DNA of 64,000 bases from VXYL01 sp965208525 (lineage in GTDB: Bacteria > Pseudomonadota > Gammaproteobacteria > Pseudomonadales > Azotimanducaceae). The DNA lies in assembly GCA_965208525.1 (NCBI GenBank), contig OZ242340.1, positions 3,720,001-3,784,000 on the forward strand, written 5' to 3'. The translations under genes and the position numbers were made by a program. Below are positions 27,477 through 36,340 of the stretch, one piece after another (the first letter of the stretch is position 1; each line of letters begins with the position of its first letter). The notes beneath the pieces are model-generated. The model saw only the letters and a program-made list of their open reading frames with translations. It did not search any database and was not told where the DNA came from.

Positions 27477-28643
27477 CTAACGCGGTGGCCAGCGCCAAGG
27501 GGGCAGTTCCAGCGGGGCGAAGTTGCTTAGGGTCGTCTCGCCCATGTCCTTGGCGAGTTCGATGTGATTGCACTCGCCGGATTCCGCGAGCGCCTCCACC
27601 AACGCCGCCGCGTGCGATGTCACCCACACTTGCGTCTCCGTCGCCGCGTGGCGCATGAGGCGTGCTAAGGCCGGCAACAGCTCTGGGTGGATGCTGGTCT
27701 CGGGCTCGTTCAGCACCATCAGCGACGGCGGGCGCGGCGTCAGCAGCGCTGCTATCCACAGCAGGTAGCGCAGCGTGCCATCCGACAGCTCCGCCTGGGA
27801 CAGCGGCCGCAGCAGCCCGTGCTGGCGAAACAGGAGCTGGAAGGTGTCGGCTCGTTCCTCCACCTCCACCTCCGCACCGGGAAAGGCGTCCTCCACGGCT
27901 GCTGCCAGCGCATCGGCATCGCCGATTTCCATGATCGTGCGCCAGGCCGGGGCGAGGTCGTGGCCGTCGTTGCTCATCACGGGCGTGCGCACGCCGATGC
28001 GTGCGTGGCGCGCCGGAGCGTCCGCATCGGTGCGGAAATGGTCGTAGAAGCGCCACGAGCGAACCTGCTCGCGCAGCAGCACCGCTTCCGGTGCACGCTC
28101 AGGGTCGGCGATACGCGACACCATGCTGTCGAAGGTGGGCAGATGCTGCTCCACCACCTGCCATGTGCCGCTCTCGTCGCGGCTGCGGACGAGCCCGCCC
28201 TTGCGATCCACCAAGGCGCGGCGTTCGTGCCAGATGTCGCCGTGCCAGATGACCTCTCGCTTGATCTCGGGGTCCTTGCCGAACATCGTTCGCGGCACCG
28301 GCACCGGCAGGCCGTACTCGATGGAGTAGCTGAAGTCGTCACCGCCGAAGCCAAGCCGCAGGTTCACCGGCTCCCTGCGCGGGCCGCCTTGCACCGGGTG
28401 TTCGCCCCGCTTTACAGACTTCGCGAACTGCTCGGGACCGGCCCAAAGCACGGAACTCAGGCCACCCTCGCGGCCGATGGCCTGCACCCCGCCACCGAAC
28501 GCGGTCTCGGACAACAGGCGCAGCGCCCGATAAAGGTTGGACTTGCCGCTGCCGTTGGCGCCGGTGACGAGGTTCATGCGCTCGAGCGGAAGCACCACAT
28601 CACGCAGGGAACGGTAGTTGGCGATGGCGAGGGTGTGCAGCAT
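27477..28643 (-). CDS. AAA-family ATPase (RecF/SMC-like, COG4637-type)
   Basis: A 388-residue ABC-type ATPase. It starts with a RecF-like strand (MLHTLAIANYRSLRDVVLPL) and a Walker A loop GANGSGKSN at residues 28-36, and ends with the ABC signature region LSDGTLRYLL, a Walker-B-like LMVLNEPETSIHPELL and the switch His in WVTSHAAALV. The Walker B first acidic residue is Asn rather than Asp, but the Glu is present. No nuclease or Toprim domain is attached, so it is not a standard OLD protein. The role could be DNA-repair related or part of a defence function; nothing in context decides it. Its stop is 45 nt from the ABM gene and its start 54 nt after pdxA. Confidence 0.85.
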   Translation of the reverse strand: MLHTLAIANYRSLRDVVLPLERMNLVTGANGSGKSNLYRALRLLSETAFGGGVQAIGREGGLSSVLWAGPEQFAKSVKRGEHPVQGGPRREPVNLRLGFGGDDFSYSIEYGLPVPVPRTMFGKDPEIKREVIWHGDIWHERRALVDRKGGLVRSRDESGTWQVVEQHLPTFDSMVSRIADPERAPEAVLLREQVRSWRFYDHFRTDADAPARHARIGVRTPVMSNDGHDLAPAWRTIMEIGDADALAAAVEDAFPGAEVEVEERADTFQLLFRQHGLLRPLSQAELSDGTLRYLLWIAALLTPRPPSLMVLNEPETSIHPELLPALARLMRHAATETQVWVTSHAAALVEALAESGECNHIELAKDMGETTLSNFAPLELPPWRWPPR

Positions 28644-28697
28644 GGCCGCATGTTGGCGATTGCCGGGGCTCGCGGCAACGGTTTCGCGTGGCCCCCG

Positions 28698-29675
28698 CTA
28701 CGTTCCTCGGCCGATCAGCTTTCTCGCGTAGTGGAGGGCGTGCCCCAGCGAGTCGGTGAACGCCTTGCCCTGCCAGGCGATGTCGAAGGCGGTGCCGTGG
28801 TCCACAGAAGTGCGGACGATCGGGAGGCCAATGGTGACGTTGACGCCGCTCTCGAAGCCGATGAGCTTCATGGGAGCGTGCCCTTGGTCGTGGTACATGC
28901 ACACAATGGCGTCATGGGCGTCTTTGCGGATGGCTTGGTAGAAGACCGTGTCGGCAGGGTGAGGGCCCGTGACTTCGAGGCCGGTGGATCGCGCCTGGGC
29001 AATGGCGGGGGCGATGACGTCGCGCTCTTCCGTGCCCATGAGGCCGTTCTCGCCGGCGTGGGGATTGAGGCCGCACACCGCGATGCGCGGGCGGGGCAGG
29101 AACCGCGCGAGCGCTTGCTGCGTCAGACTGATTACGGTGCCGATCCGGGTGGGGGTCACGCGGGCGATGGCCTCTACCAACGAGACGTGCGTGCTCACGT
29201 GGGTCACCGCGACATCCTCGGTCGCGAGCATCATTGCGTAGTCGTCCGTGCCACAAAGCGATGCAATGGTCTCGGTGTGGCCGATGAAGCCCGGATGAGT
29301 GCGCCCGGTCGCCTCCTTGTTCATGGGCAGGGTAACCATGGCAGCTACTTCGCCCGCCAAGGCATCTTGGGTGGCACGCTCGACGTAGCGCAAAGCCGCC
29401 GCACCCGCGTTCGCATTGAGCTCACCGGGCGTTAGATCTCTGGCCGAGAGCACCCCCACGTCGACTACATTGAGGCAGCCGGGCCGCGCCTCCCCGGGTG
29501 AAGCCACGACGCGCAAGGGGATACGCAGCCGGAGCATCTCGGCGCCCCGCGCAAGAATCGCCGCATCGCCGTAGGCAACGGTGCCCTCGCCGAGCAGGCC
29601 ATCGGCAAAGCGGCGCAGGAGAATCTCCGGCCCGACGCCGCTGGCATCGCCCATCGTGACGGCAATGGGCTTCAA
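28698..29675 (-). CDS. pdxA: 4-hydroxythreonine-4-phosphate dehydrogenase
   Basis: A 325-residue PdxA. The N-terminal VTMGDASGVGPEI, the metal/substrate region with GHTETIA, and the signature CMYHDQGHAPMKLIGFESGVN are all present. Known reaction: NAD-dependent oxidation of 4-phosphohydroxythreonine in the DXP-dependent pyridoxal phosphate pathway. The start is read as TTG at 29675 because the family begins with K-P-I-A-V-T; a further upstream in-frame TTG at 29756 would add unconserved residues. It lies 87 nt downstream of the glutamine synthetase stop, across a strong hairpin. Confidence 0.95.
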   Translation of the reverse strand: MKPIAVTMGDASGVGPEILLRRFADGLLGEGTVAYGDAAILARGAEMLRLRIPLRVVASPGEARPGCLNVVDVGVLSARDLTPGELNANAGAAALRYVERATQDALAGEVAAMVTLPMNKEATGRTHPGFIGHTETIASLCGTDDYAMMLATEDVAVTHVSTHVSLVEAIARVTPTRIGTVISLTQQALARFLPRPRIAVCGLNPHAGENGLMGTEERDVIAPAIAQARSTGLEVTGPHPADTVFYQAIRKDAHDAIVCMYHDQGHAPMKLIGFESGVNVTIGLPIVRTSVDHGTAFDIAWQGKAFTDSLGHALHYARKLIGRGT

Positions 29676-29715
29676 GTAGGCTGGGCCCTGACTAGAAACC
29701 TCCCGCAGGTGGCGC

Positions 29716-29745
29716 GGCTGGCAGCTTGCACGCTCGCTGCCAGCC
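29716..29745 (-). terminator. Perfect 10-bp inverted repeat after glutamine synthetase gene
   Basis: GGCTGGCAGC (29716-29725) pairs perfectly with GCTGCCAGCC (29736-29745) across a 10-nt loop. It lies just after the glnII stop codon on the minus strand. No T-run follows, so it may weaken or pause transcription into pdxA rather than act as a full intrinsic terminator. Confidence 0.4.
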
Positions 29746-29762
29746 CGTTCCCGCAAGCGGAA

Positions 29763-30776
29763 CTACGCCAACGCTTCCTTCGTCGTCTTGACGATGGCCG
29801 CCGCGACCTTGTACGGGTCAGCGTTGGAGGCCGGTCGCCGGTCTTCCAGCCGCCCCTTCCAGCCATCGTCGATGGTGGCGATGGGGATGCGGATGGATGC
29901 GCCGCGGTCCGACACGCCGTAGTTGAACTTATCGATCGACTGGGTCTCGTGCGCGCCGGTGAGGCGCTTGTTGTTGTCGGCGCCATAGACCACGATGTGG
30001 CGGTCGATGTGGTTGCCGAAATGCTCACAGATCTTCGTGAACGTGCCCTCCTCGCCGGAGTCGCGCATGGGGCCGTTGGAGAAGTTGGCGTGCATGCCGG
30101 AACCGTTCCAGTCGGTGTCACCGAGCGGCTTCGGATGCCAGTTGATGGCATACCCGTGCTCCTCGGCGACGCGCTCGAGAATGTAGCGGGCGATCCACGT
30201 CTCGTCGCCGGCACGGGCCGCGCCCTTGGCGAACACCTGGAACTCCCACTGGCCAGCGGCAACTTCGCCGTTAATGCCCTCGACATTGATGCCGGCCTCA
30301 AGGCAGGCGTCGAGATGCTCCTCGATGATGTTGCGGCCAAAGGCGTTGGCGCCGCCCACCGAGCAGTAGTACGGCCCTTGCGGGGGTGGATAGCCGCCAG
30401 CGGGGAAGCCGGGCGGCAGGTTGGTCTGGGTGTCCCACAGGAAGTACTCCTGCTCGAAGCCGAACCAGAAATCGTCGTCGTCGTCCTCGATGGTGGCGCG
30501 GCCGTTCGACTCGTGCGGCGTGCCGTCGGCGTTCAGCACCTCGGTCATCACGAGGTATGCGTTCTTGCGGCAGGGGTCAGGAAAGATCGCCACCGGCTTC
30601 AGCAGGCAGTCCGACGAGCTGCCGTCCGCCTGCTGCGTCGAACTGCCGTCGAACGACCACACCGGGCAGTCCTCCAGCGTGCCGCCGAAGTCCGTCTCCA
30701 CCCGCGTCTTGCCGCGCAGACTCTGCGTCGGCCTGTTGCCGTCGAGCCAAATGTACTCCAACTTGCTCTTGCTCAT
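29763..30776 (-). CDS. glnII: Type II glutamine synthetase (GSII)
   Basis: A 337-residue glutamine synthetase of the eukaryote-like GSII type, clearly different from the usual 470-residue GSI. Hallmarks are LEYIWLDG at the N-terminus, VWSFDGSSTQQADG, EQEYFLW and NWNGSGMHANFSN-like NGSGMHANFS, all part of the metal/glutamate/ATP sites. It condenses glutamate and ammonia to glutamine with ATP. The upstream region contains a sigma54-type -24/-12 promoter at 30871-30886 and an NtrC-like box at 30988-31004, suggesting induction under nitrogen limitation, as is known for rhizobial glnII. pdxA lies downstream across a hairpin. Confidence 0.95.
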   Translation of the reverse strand: MSKSKLEYIWLDGNRPTQSLRGKTRVETDFGGTLEDCPVWSFDGSSTQQADGSSSDCLLKPVAIFPDPCRKNAYLVMTEVLNADGTPHESNGRATIEDDDDDFWFGFEQEYFLWDTQTNLPPGFPAGGYPPPQGPYYCSVGGANAFGRNIIEEHLDACLEAGINVEGINGEVAAGQWEFQVFAKGAARAGDETWIARYILERVAEEHGYAINWHPKPLGDTDWNGSGMHANFSNGPMRDSGEEGTFTKICEHFGNHIDRHIVVYGADNNKRLTGAHETQSIDKFNYGVSDRGASIRIPIATIDDGWKGRLEDRRPASNADPYKVAAAIVKTTKEALA

Positions 30777-30870
30777 GTAAGTGCCCTTGCTCCTTTCCGT
30801 TCATCGAACACATGGTGTGGTGTGGTTGCCCCAATGCGGGACCGGACGGCCCGCGTCTCAAGCGCATCCA

Positions 30871-30886
30871 TGCAACATGCGCGCCA
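30871..30886 (-). promoter_or_regulatory. Sigma54 (-24/-12) promoter-like sequence for glnII
   Basis: The minus strand reads TGGCGCGCATGTTGCA, which matches the sigma54 consensus TGGCACG-N4-TTGCW with one substitution; GG and GC are separated by the required 10 nt. It lies about 95 nt before the glnII start. Its position upstream of a GSII gene makes it a strong candidate. Confidence 0.65.
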
Positions 30887-30987
30887 TTTTGACCGCCGAC
30901 TGCGTACGCGTCGTCGCACCCCGTCCGGGCAAATGCGCACGCCACCCTGGCGCACGCGCGCCGGGACGGCCGCACGGCGCGGAACCA

Positions 30988-31004
30988 TGCACCGTCCGGG
31001 CGCA
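30988..31004. promoter_or_regulatory. NtrC enhancer-like box
   Basis: The sequence TGCACCGTCCGGGCGCA agrees with the NtrC consensus TGCACC-N5-GGTGCA at 11 of 12 half-site bases. It is about 115 nt upstream of the sigma54-like promoter, a usual enhancer distance. The rest of the 422-nt gap 30777-31198 shows no gene. Confidence 0.55.
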
Positions 31005-31198
31005 GGCGTCAAATGCTGGCCTGAAGAACGCGGCCAATGCTCGGACAGGAACGGCGCGACAAGAAAACAGGATGCCTTCTCAACGAGGGCCCCGTCCGTT
31101 CGCGGGCATTACTCCTGACCACTGCACCATGTCGGTTCGCGCCGGCGACTCAATGCGCCGACCTGGTGCGCGGAAGGCCAGCCGTGGACTCTCGACGA

Positions 31199-32857
31199 TC
31201 AGGGCCGCAGCAAATCCGTGTACTGCGAAAACCGCGTGTCCTGCCGCGTTGCCACCTCGATCACGCACACTTCGCCCTCGTCGTTGGCGCGTCGTGCAGC
31301 CTTGAGCGCTGGTGCGAGTTCGTCCACTTTGTTGACGTGAATGGCCTTCGCGCCAAGCGCCTTGGCAACGCCGGCGTAGTCCCCAGACTGATTGCCAGCA
31401 CCGTAGCGCTGCATGGCCGTGGGCATCGATTTGTCGTACCCGCCCATGGTGCGGTTGTTGATCACCACCGTGGTGATGGGAATCTCCCCGCGGACGGCGG
31501 TCTCGATCTCAAGCCCCGTGTGGCCAAAGGCAAGGTCGCCCATGAAGTTCATGCAGAACTTCGACGGGTCCGCCACCTTCGCCCCCATCGCCAGCGGGAT
31601 GCCGTAGCCCAAGTGAGTCGTCTTGCCCCAGCCGATGTAGCCGAGGGGCGCGGCGGCCTTGTAGAACGGCATGATCTGATCGCGCGGGTTGCCGGCATCG
31701 TGCGTGACGACGGAGTCGGCATGGTCCACCGCCTGGTTGATCTCGTTGATGACGCGATAGGGGTTGATGGGCGTCTCGTCGGAGTTCAGGAGCGGCGCCC
31801 AGTCGGCCAGCCACTCCTGCCGGGTGGTGCGGATGTCCGTGAGCGTTTCCTGCGCCGTGGCGCGGCCGCCTTCGCCCACCGTCGCCTTGAGCTCTTCGAT
31901 CATCATCTCGAGGGTGAGCTTGGCGTCGCCCACGAGGCCAATGTCGATGGCGTAGTCCTTGTTGATGTCCTCCGGCGACACCGTGGACTGGATCATGAAC
32001 TTGCCATCCGGAATGGCGATGCCGAACGTGGTGCGGGTGAGTGCGGAGCCGATGGAGAACACCACGTCCGAGGCCCCCAGCCACTTCCACACGCCCTTGG
32101 GGGCCGTGCGGTTGGCGCTGCCGAGCGCCAGCGGATGGTCGTCCGGGAACGCGCTCTTGCCCTGCATGGTGGTGATGACGGGAATCTGCGCCAACTCAGC
32201 GAAGGTCTTGAGCTCTTCGGTGGCGCCCGAATAGAGCACCCCCTGCCCCGCCCAGATCACGGGATTGCTCGCCCCGAGCAGCGCCTTCAGCGCATCCTTG
32301 ACGTCGCTCGCGTTGGGGGCATAGCGCATGGTCGTGGACGGCCGGTAAGCCTCCGCCGCTCCCTCCGGGGCATCCCGCCCGAGGACGTCGCCGTGCAGTT
32401 CCACCAGAACCGGGCCGGGTCGGCCTTGCTTCGCCGTATGAAATGCACGCCGAATCTGCGTGGTGATGCGATCCGGCCGGTCGATGGAAATGGCGAGCTT
32501 GGTCACCGTTTCGTAGCTGCGGGCAGCGTGGAAGTTCGGCTGTACGTCATAGCCGCCGAGACCATGCCCGCCGGGCAGGTACACCATGGGCACCGCCTCG
32601 CCCCAAGCCTGGGCAATGCCGCCGAACGAGTTCTCGGCGCCCGGCCCCGACTGCGATGCGAACACCCCCACCGTCTCGCCCCGCCGCTGCCGACTGAAGC
32701 CATCGGCGGCATTGATGCCGCCCCGCTCTTGCCGGAACACCAGCGGCCGGATGTCCACCTTGGCGCAGGCCTCGATGAGCGGATTGGCCGGAAAGCACGG
32801 CATCCACTCCACCCCTTCGGCCTTCAGGCAGCGCGCAACCAAGTCGTAACCGTTCAT
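31199..32857 (-). CDS. Thiamine-pyrophosphate-requiring enzyme (acetolactate-synthase-like)
   Basis: A 552-residue ThDP enzyme with the three-domain layout of the acetolactate synthase/oxalyl-CoA decarboxylase group. The catalytic Glu44 in FRQERGGINAADGFSR is present in the PYR domain, and the ThDP/Mg2+ motif MGDLAFGHTGLEIETAV...VVINNRT is intact in the PP domain. It therefore should be catalytically competent, but the substrate is not identifiable. No small regulatory subunit (IlvH-type) is next to it, arguing against a standard biosynthetic ALS. The ATG at 32857 starts MNGYDLVARCLKAEGVEW, a family-typical opening. It diverges from the TPR/CRTAC1/TonB locus across a 198-nt gap. Confidence 0.85.
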   Translation of the reverse strand: MNGYDLVARCLKAEGVEWMPCFPANPLIEACAKVDIRPLVFRQERGGINAADGFSRQRRGETVGVFASQSGPGAENSFGGIAQAWGEAVPMVYLPGGHGLGGYDVQPNFHAARSYETVTKLAISIDRPDRITTQIRRAFHTAKQGRPGPVLVELHGDVLGRDAPEGAAEAYRPSTTMRYAPNASDVKDALKALLGASNPVIWAGQGVLYSGATEELKTFAELAQIPVITTMQGKSAFPDDHPLALGSANRTAPKGVWKWLGASDVVFSIGSALTRTTFGIAIPDGKFMIQSTVSPEDINKDYAIDIGLVGDAKLTLEMMIEELKATVGEGGRATAQETLTDIRTTRQEWLADWAPLLNSDETPINPYRVINEINQAVDHADSVVTHDAGNPRDQIMPFYKAAAPLGYIGWGKTTHLGYGIPLAMGAKVADPSKFCMNFMGDLAFGHTGLEIETAVRGEIPITTVVINNRTMGGYDKSMPTAMQRYGAGNQSGDYAGVAKALGAKAIHVNKVDELAPALKAARRANDEGEVCVIEVATRQDTRFSQYTDLLRP

Positions 32858-33055
32858 GTGTCCCCTGATCCCCGGTGATCGCTTGAGCGAAAGCCGCGAA
32901 GCCTATCAGCCACGGGCTTTCCGATACAAACCGGAAGGCGCCGCCCGTCGGGGCTCCATGAACAGAACCACCTGAAGTACGATAGGTTGTACGCACCCAG
33001 ATGAGTCCACGATCACCAAGGAGCACCGCCTGGTTTACAAGGTGGAAGGTCGCCG

Positions 33056-34474
33056 TTGCCTGATCGTCCAATGCCCGTACCACTACTGACCCGGTTAGCG
33101 GCACTAGCTGCTCTGGTGGCGCTGTCCGCTTGCACGGATCGCGCGAGCGTTGAACCGCCGGTGGTGGCGGGCGTCGATGCAGACGATGCCGAGCTCGTCG
33201 CTTTCCTGCGGGAGCACGTCGATGCTGCCGTGGCGAACGCACGATCTGGGCCCATCCGTGGTCGGTTGGCGATGGCCTATGACGCGAATGGATTCGATGA
33301 GGCCGCCATTGCAAGCTACTCGCAGGCGGCGGCACTGCAGCCCGACGAGTTTCTCTGGCCGTATCTGCGTGCGCTGTTGCTGGCTCACCAAGGCGACTAC
33401 GAGCGCGCCATTGAAGACGTTGGCCGCGCCTCGGGAATCGACGGCGACTACGCGCCCGTGTGGCTATGGCGCGGCACGTGGCTGTTGGACCTAGGCCGCG
33501 CAAGCGGGGCGGCCGATGCCTTCCGGCGAGCGCGCGAGCTTGCGCCCGAGGAGTCCACACGGGTCGCCGCCGACGCCGGATTGGCACGTGCGCTGTTGGC
33601 ACAAGGCGGTGCCGAGGAGGCCCACCGGCTGCTCTCGAGACTTGCGGCAAGTGCGCCCCATCCCGCTGTGCTTCGGCTGCTTGCGAACGCTGGCCGTGCC
33701 CTTGGCAAGCAAACCGATCTACCGCCGAGTGTCGAGACCGAGGCTGTGGCACTAGAGTGGGCGGACTCCCGACGAGCGCGTCTCGATGGCTTCGTGCGCG
33801 GCTTCGATGCGCGCTTGCGTCAGGCCGAAGGCTTGCTCAGCCGGGACGATGCCGAGGCGGCACTCGACATTCTTGAGCCACTGCGCAAGCAGCGTCCCGG
33901 CGATCGCACGCTGCTCAACAACCTCGCCATCGCCTATGCCGCGACCGGCAAGCCCGCAACTGCGATGGAGACGCTGCAAGATGGGCTCCGGCTGCACGAC
34001 GACTACTATCTTTTTCACTTCAACGCGGCGGTGGCATACGAGGAGCGCGGCGACACGCGAACGGCGCTCATGCACCTCGATCGGGCTTTGTCGCTGCAGC
34101 CCGCCTTCTCGCCGGCGCACGAAAGGAAGGTGCTCGTGCTGATCGAGCAGCAGCGCCACGATGACGCCCTCGCCGCAGTGGAAGCCGCGGTGGCGGAAGG
34201 CGCACAGACGGCCTCGATGATGTATCGCGCCGGGGTTGTTGAAGGCAGTCGGGGACGCTGGAGGAACGCCATTGGCCACTTTCACCAGGCTGTGCGCCTC
34301 GCACCCCGGCTCGCCCGCGGCCACCTCGCACTCGGGCGCAGTCTCGCCGAGGCTGGTCGCCACGACGAGGCACGCGGCGCGCTCGATGACGCCGAACGCC
34401 TCGGTGCGGCCTCGGCGGACATCGCAAGTGCCCGACGGCGCCTCGAGGCGCTCCGGGCAAGCGAGTCGTCATGA
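33056..34474 (+). CDS. TPR lipoprotein, first gene of the CRTAC1/TonB locus
   Basis: A 472-residue protein with a lipoprotein signal (LSAC lipobox, about residues 23-26) followed by roughly ten tetratricopeptide-like helical repeats (for example AIASYSQAAALQPDEFLWPYLRALLLAHQGD read in 34-residue steps). TPR proteins scaffold complexes, here presumably on the periplasmic face of the membrane. A TTG at 33056 has a good Shine-Dalgarno (GGAAGG, 6 nt), while the first ATG (33071) has none; the TTG is chosen. Its stop overlaps the CRTAC1 gene by 4 nt (ATGA), so they are translationally coupled. It is not sequence-similar in detail to the second TPR gene at 42458, but has the same design. Confidence 0.85.
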   Translation: MPDRPMPVPLLTRLAALAALVALSACTDRASVEPPVVAGVDADDAELVAFLREHVDAAVANARSGPIRGRLAMAYDANGFDEAAIASYSQAAALQPDEFLWPYLRALLLAHQGDYERAIEDVGRASGIDGDYAPVWLWRGTWLLDLGRASGAADAFRRARELAPEESTRVAADAGLARALLAQGGAEEAHRLLSRLAASAPHPAVLRLLANAGRALGKQTDLPPSVETEAVALEWADSRRARLDGFVRGFDARLRQAEGLLSRDDAEAALDILEPLRKQRPGDRTLLNNLAIAYAATGKPATAMETLQDGLRLHDDYYLFHFNAAVAYEERGDTRTALMHLDRALSLQPAFSPAHERKVLVLIEQQRHDDALAAVEAAVAEGAQTASMMYRAGVVEGSRGRWRNAIGHFHQAVRLAPRLARGHLALGRSLAEAGRHDEARGALDDAERLGAASADIASARRRLEALRASESS

Positions 34475-36213
34475 TGCGCTGCCGCCAGAGAGGGAGGCGT
34501 ACTGCCGGCAGCCCAACACCGATGCTTGTCACGCTTCTACTGTTGACGCTCATGTTGCCGCTCACCGCTTGCGCACCCGACGACAATGCCGGCGGAGAAC
34601 CGGCCGAGCCCTGGTTTGTCGACGAAGCGAGGGAGCGCGGGCTCGACTTCACCCATCGCTCCGGCTACGTCCCCGGCGCCCTGCCGCTGTTGCCGGAAAT
34701 CGTCGGCGGTGGCGCGGCGTTGGTGGATGTGGATGGGGACGGCGATCTCGATGCATATCTTGTGCAGGCTGGTTGGCGGCTCGATGGCGGCGACGCCGAT
34801 GCGCCCAGCGACACGCTGTTCGTGAACCGCGGGGATGGCCGTTTCGAGCCTCGGCCGCAGGCGGAGCGCGGCTATGGCATGGGCGTTGCCGCCGGCGACT
34901 ACGACGGCGACGGCGACATCGACCTTTACGTCACCAATGTCGGCGCCAATGCCCTCCTCAGCAACGACGGCAGCGGGCATTTCGACGATGTCGCCGGCGT
35001 GGCCGGCGTCGACGACCCCGGTTGGGGCACCGCGGCCGCGTTCCTGGACCTCGATGCCGATGGCGACCTCGATCTCTTCCTCGTCAACTACATCGACTGG
35101 TCGCTCGCCATCGAGAAGGACTGCCATTCGCGCGGCAGCCCCACCTACTGCGCCCCCACCACCTACGCGGCGCCGGCCATGGATCGCCTCTTTCGCAACG
35201 ACGGTGACGGCACCTTCACCGACGTCAGCGTCTCGGCCGGGCTCGCCCAAGGTCGCGGCAATGGCCTGGGCCTCGGTGCAGCGGACTTCAACGACGACGG
35301 TCTCGTCGATCTCTTCGTCGCCAACGACAAGACCGTGAACCGGCTCTGGCTCAACAAGGGCGGGCTGCGTTTTGAGGACGCGGCGGCGGCGTGGGGCTGT
35401 GCGGTGGACGACCACGGCGGCGCCAAGGCCGGCATGGGCGTTGCGGTGGCCGACATGGACGACGACGGCGACGCCGATGTGCTGGTGGTGAATCTCGAAG
35501 GCGAAACCGATTCCTACCATCGCAACGATGGCGGCTACTTCACCGACAGGACGGCGCAAGCCGGGCTCACCGTGCACGGTCGCCGCCACACCCGCTTCGG
35601 CGTCATTGCGCAGGACTTCGACAACGACGGCTGGCTTGACATCTATCAAGCCAACGGCAAGGTCGATGGCGACCTAAACGCCGCCACAGACCCGTTCGCC
35701 GAGCCAAATCTGCTCTACCGCGGCCGAGCGAGAGACTCGGGCATTCGATTCTCCCCGGCGCGGCCCCGCGCCGGCACCACGGCGCCACTCGTACACACCA
35801 GCCGCGCCGCTGCCGTGGGCGACGTGGACAACGACGGCCGCCTGGACATCCTCGTTGTCAACCGCGACAGCCCCGCTTACCTGCTGATGAACCGGACGGC
35901 AGCGGGCAACTGGACGCGCTTTCGCCTCTTGGACTCGCAGGGCGCAGACGTTCCGGGCGCCGTGGTGCTGGCAACGGTAGGCAGCCGTCGCATCCGGCGC
36001 GACGCCGCGCCCTCCTCCAGCTATCTGGCAGCGCACGATCCCCGCGTCCAGATCGGGCTCGGCGAGTTCCGGTTCGCGCGAGATGTTGCGGTGCGCTGGC
36101 CCGGAGGAACGGTGGAGCGGTTCGGTGACTTTGCCGCCGGCACAAGCGCCGTTCTCGCGCGCGGCAAAGGCGCCGCCGCCAACGCAACCGCGGGCGTCGA
36201 AAACTCCCCTTGA
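34471..36213 (+). CDS. CRTAC1-type lipoprotein with FG-GAP repeats and ASPIC/UnbV domain
   Basis: A 580-residue exported protein with a lipobox (PLTAC). It contains seven FG-GAP/VCBS repeats with the calcium-binding pattern DxDxDGxxD (for example DVDGDGDLDAYL, DYDGDGDIDLYV, DFNDDGLVDLFV), consistent with a seven-bladed beta-propeller, and a C-terminal ASPIC/UnbV domain (SSSYLAAHDPRVQIGLGE... VRWPGGTVERF). A conserved Cys pair lies in DCHSRGSPTYCAPTTY. Proteins of this kind are usually adhesive or ligand-binding; no enzyme is known. It overlaps the upstream TPR gene by 4 nt and is followed after 127 nt by the large TonB receptor. Confidence 0.9.
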   Translation: MMRCRQRGRRTAGSPTPMLVTLLLLTLMLPLTACAPDDNAGGEPAEPWFVDEARERGLDFTHRSGYVPGALPLLPEIVGGGAALVDVDGDGDLDAYLVQAGWRLDGGDADAPSDTLFVNRGDGRFEPRPQAERGYGMGVAAGDYDGDGDIDLYVTNVGANALLSNDGSGHFDDVAGVAGVDDPGWGTAAAFLDLDADGDLDLFLVNYIDWSLAIEKDCHSRGSPTYCAPTTYAAPAMDRLFRNDGDGTFTDVSVSAGLAQGRGNGLGLGAADFNDDGLVDLFVANDKTVNRLWLNKGGLRFEDAAAAWGCAVDDHGGAKAGMGVAVADMDDDGDADVLVVNLEGETDSYHRNDGGYFTDRTAQAGLTVHGRRHTRFGVIAQDFDNDGWLDIYQANGKVDGDLNAATDPFAEPNLLYRGRARDSGIRFSPARPRAGTTAPLVHTSRAAAVGDVDNDGRLDILVVNRDSPAYLLMNRTAAGNWTRFRLLDSQGADVPGAVVLATVGSRRIRRDAAPSSSYLAAHDPRVQIGLGEFRFARDVAVRWPGGTVERFGDFAAGTSAVLARGKGAAANATAGVENSP

Positions 36214-36340
36214 CCGCAGCCGACGATGGGCATAGTTTCCGCGCCATCGTGTGCGACGTTCTGCAAACGATCGCACCTGCACACGAGCAGCTAGGTTCAC
36301 CGGGTCCGCGCCTAACCTGACGCCGGGCCGAGGAGGGAAA

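Noticed and set aside
27477..28643. OLD-family nuclease or other named defence system
   Set aside because: The protein has only the ATPase domain; there is no Toprim or helicase partner gene next to it.
29675..29756. Longer PdxA starting at the upstream TTG (29756)
   Set aside because: The added 27 residues are unlike the family and lie over the hairpin 29716-29745.
32547..33752. A 401-residue minus-strand frame across the start of the TPR gene
   Set aside because: It has an Arg/Pro-rich random composition, overlaps the well-supported ThDP-enzyme and TPR genes, and has no domain signature.
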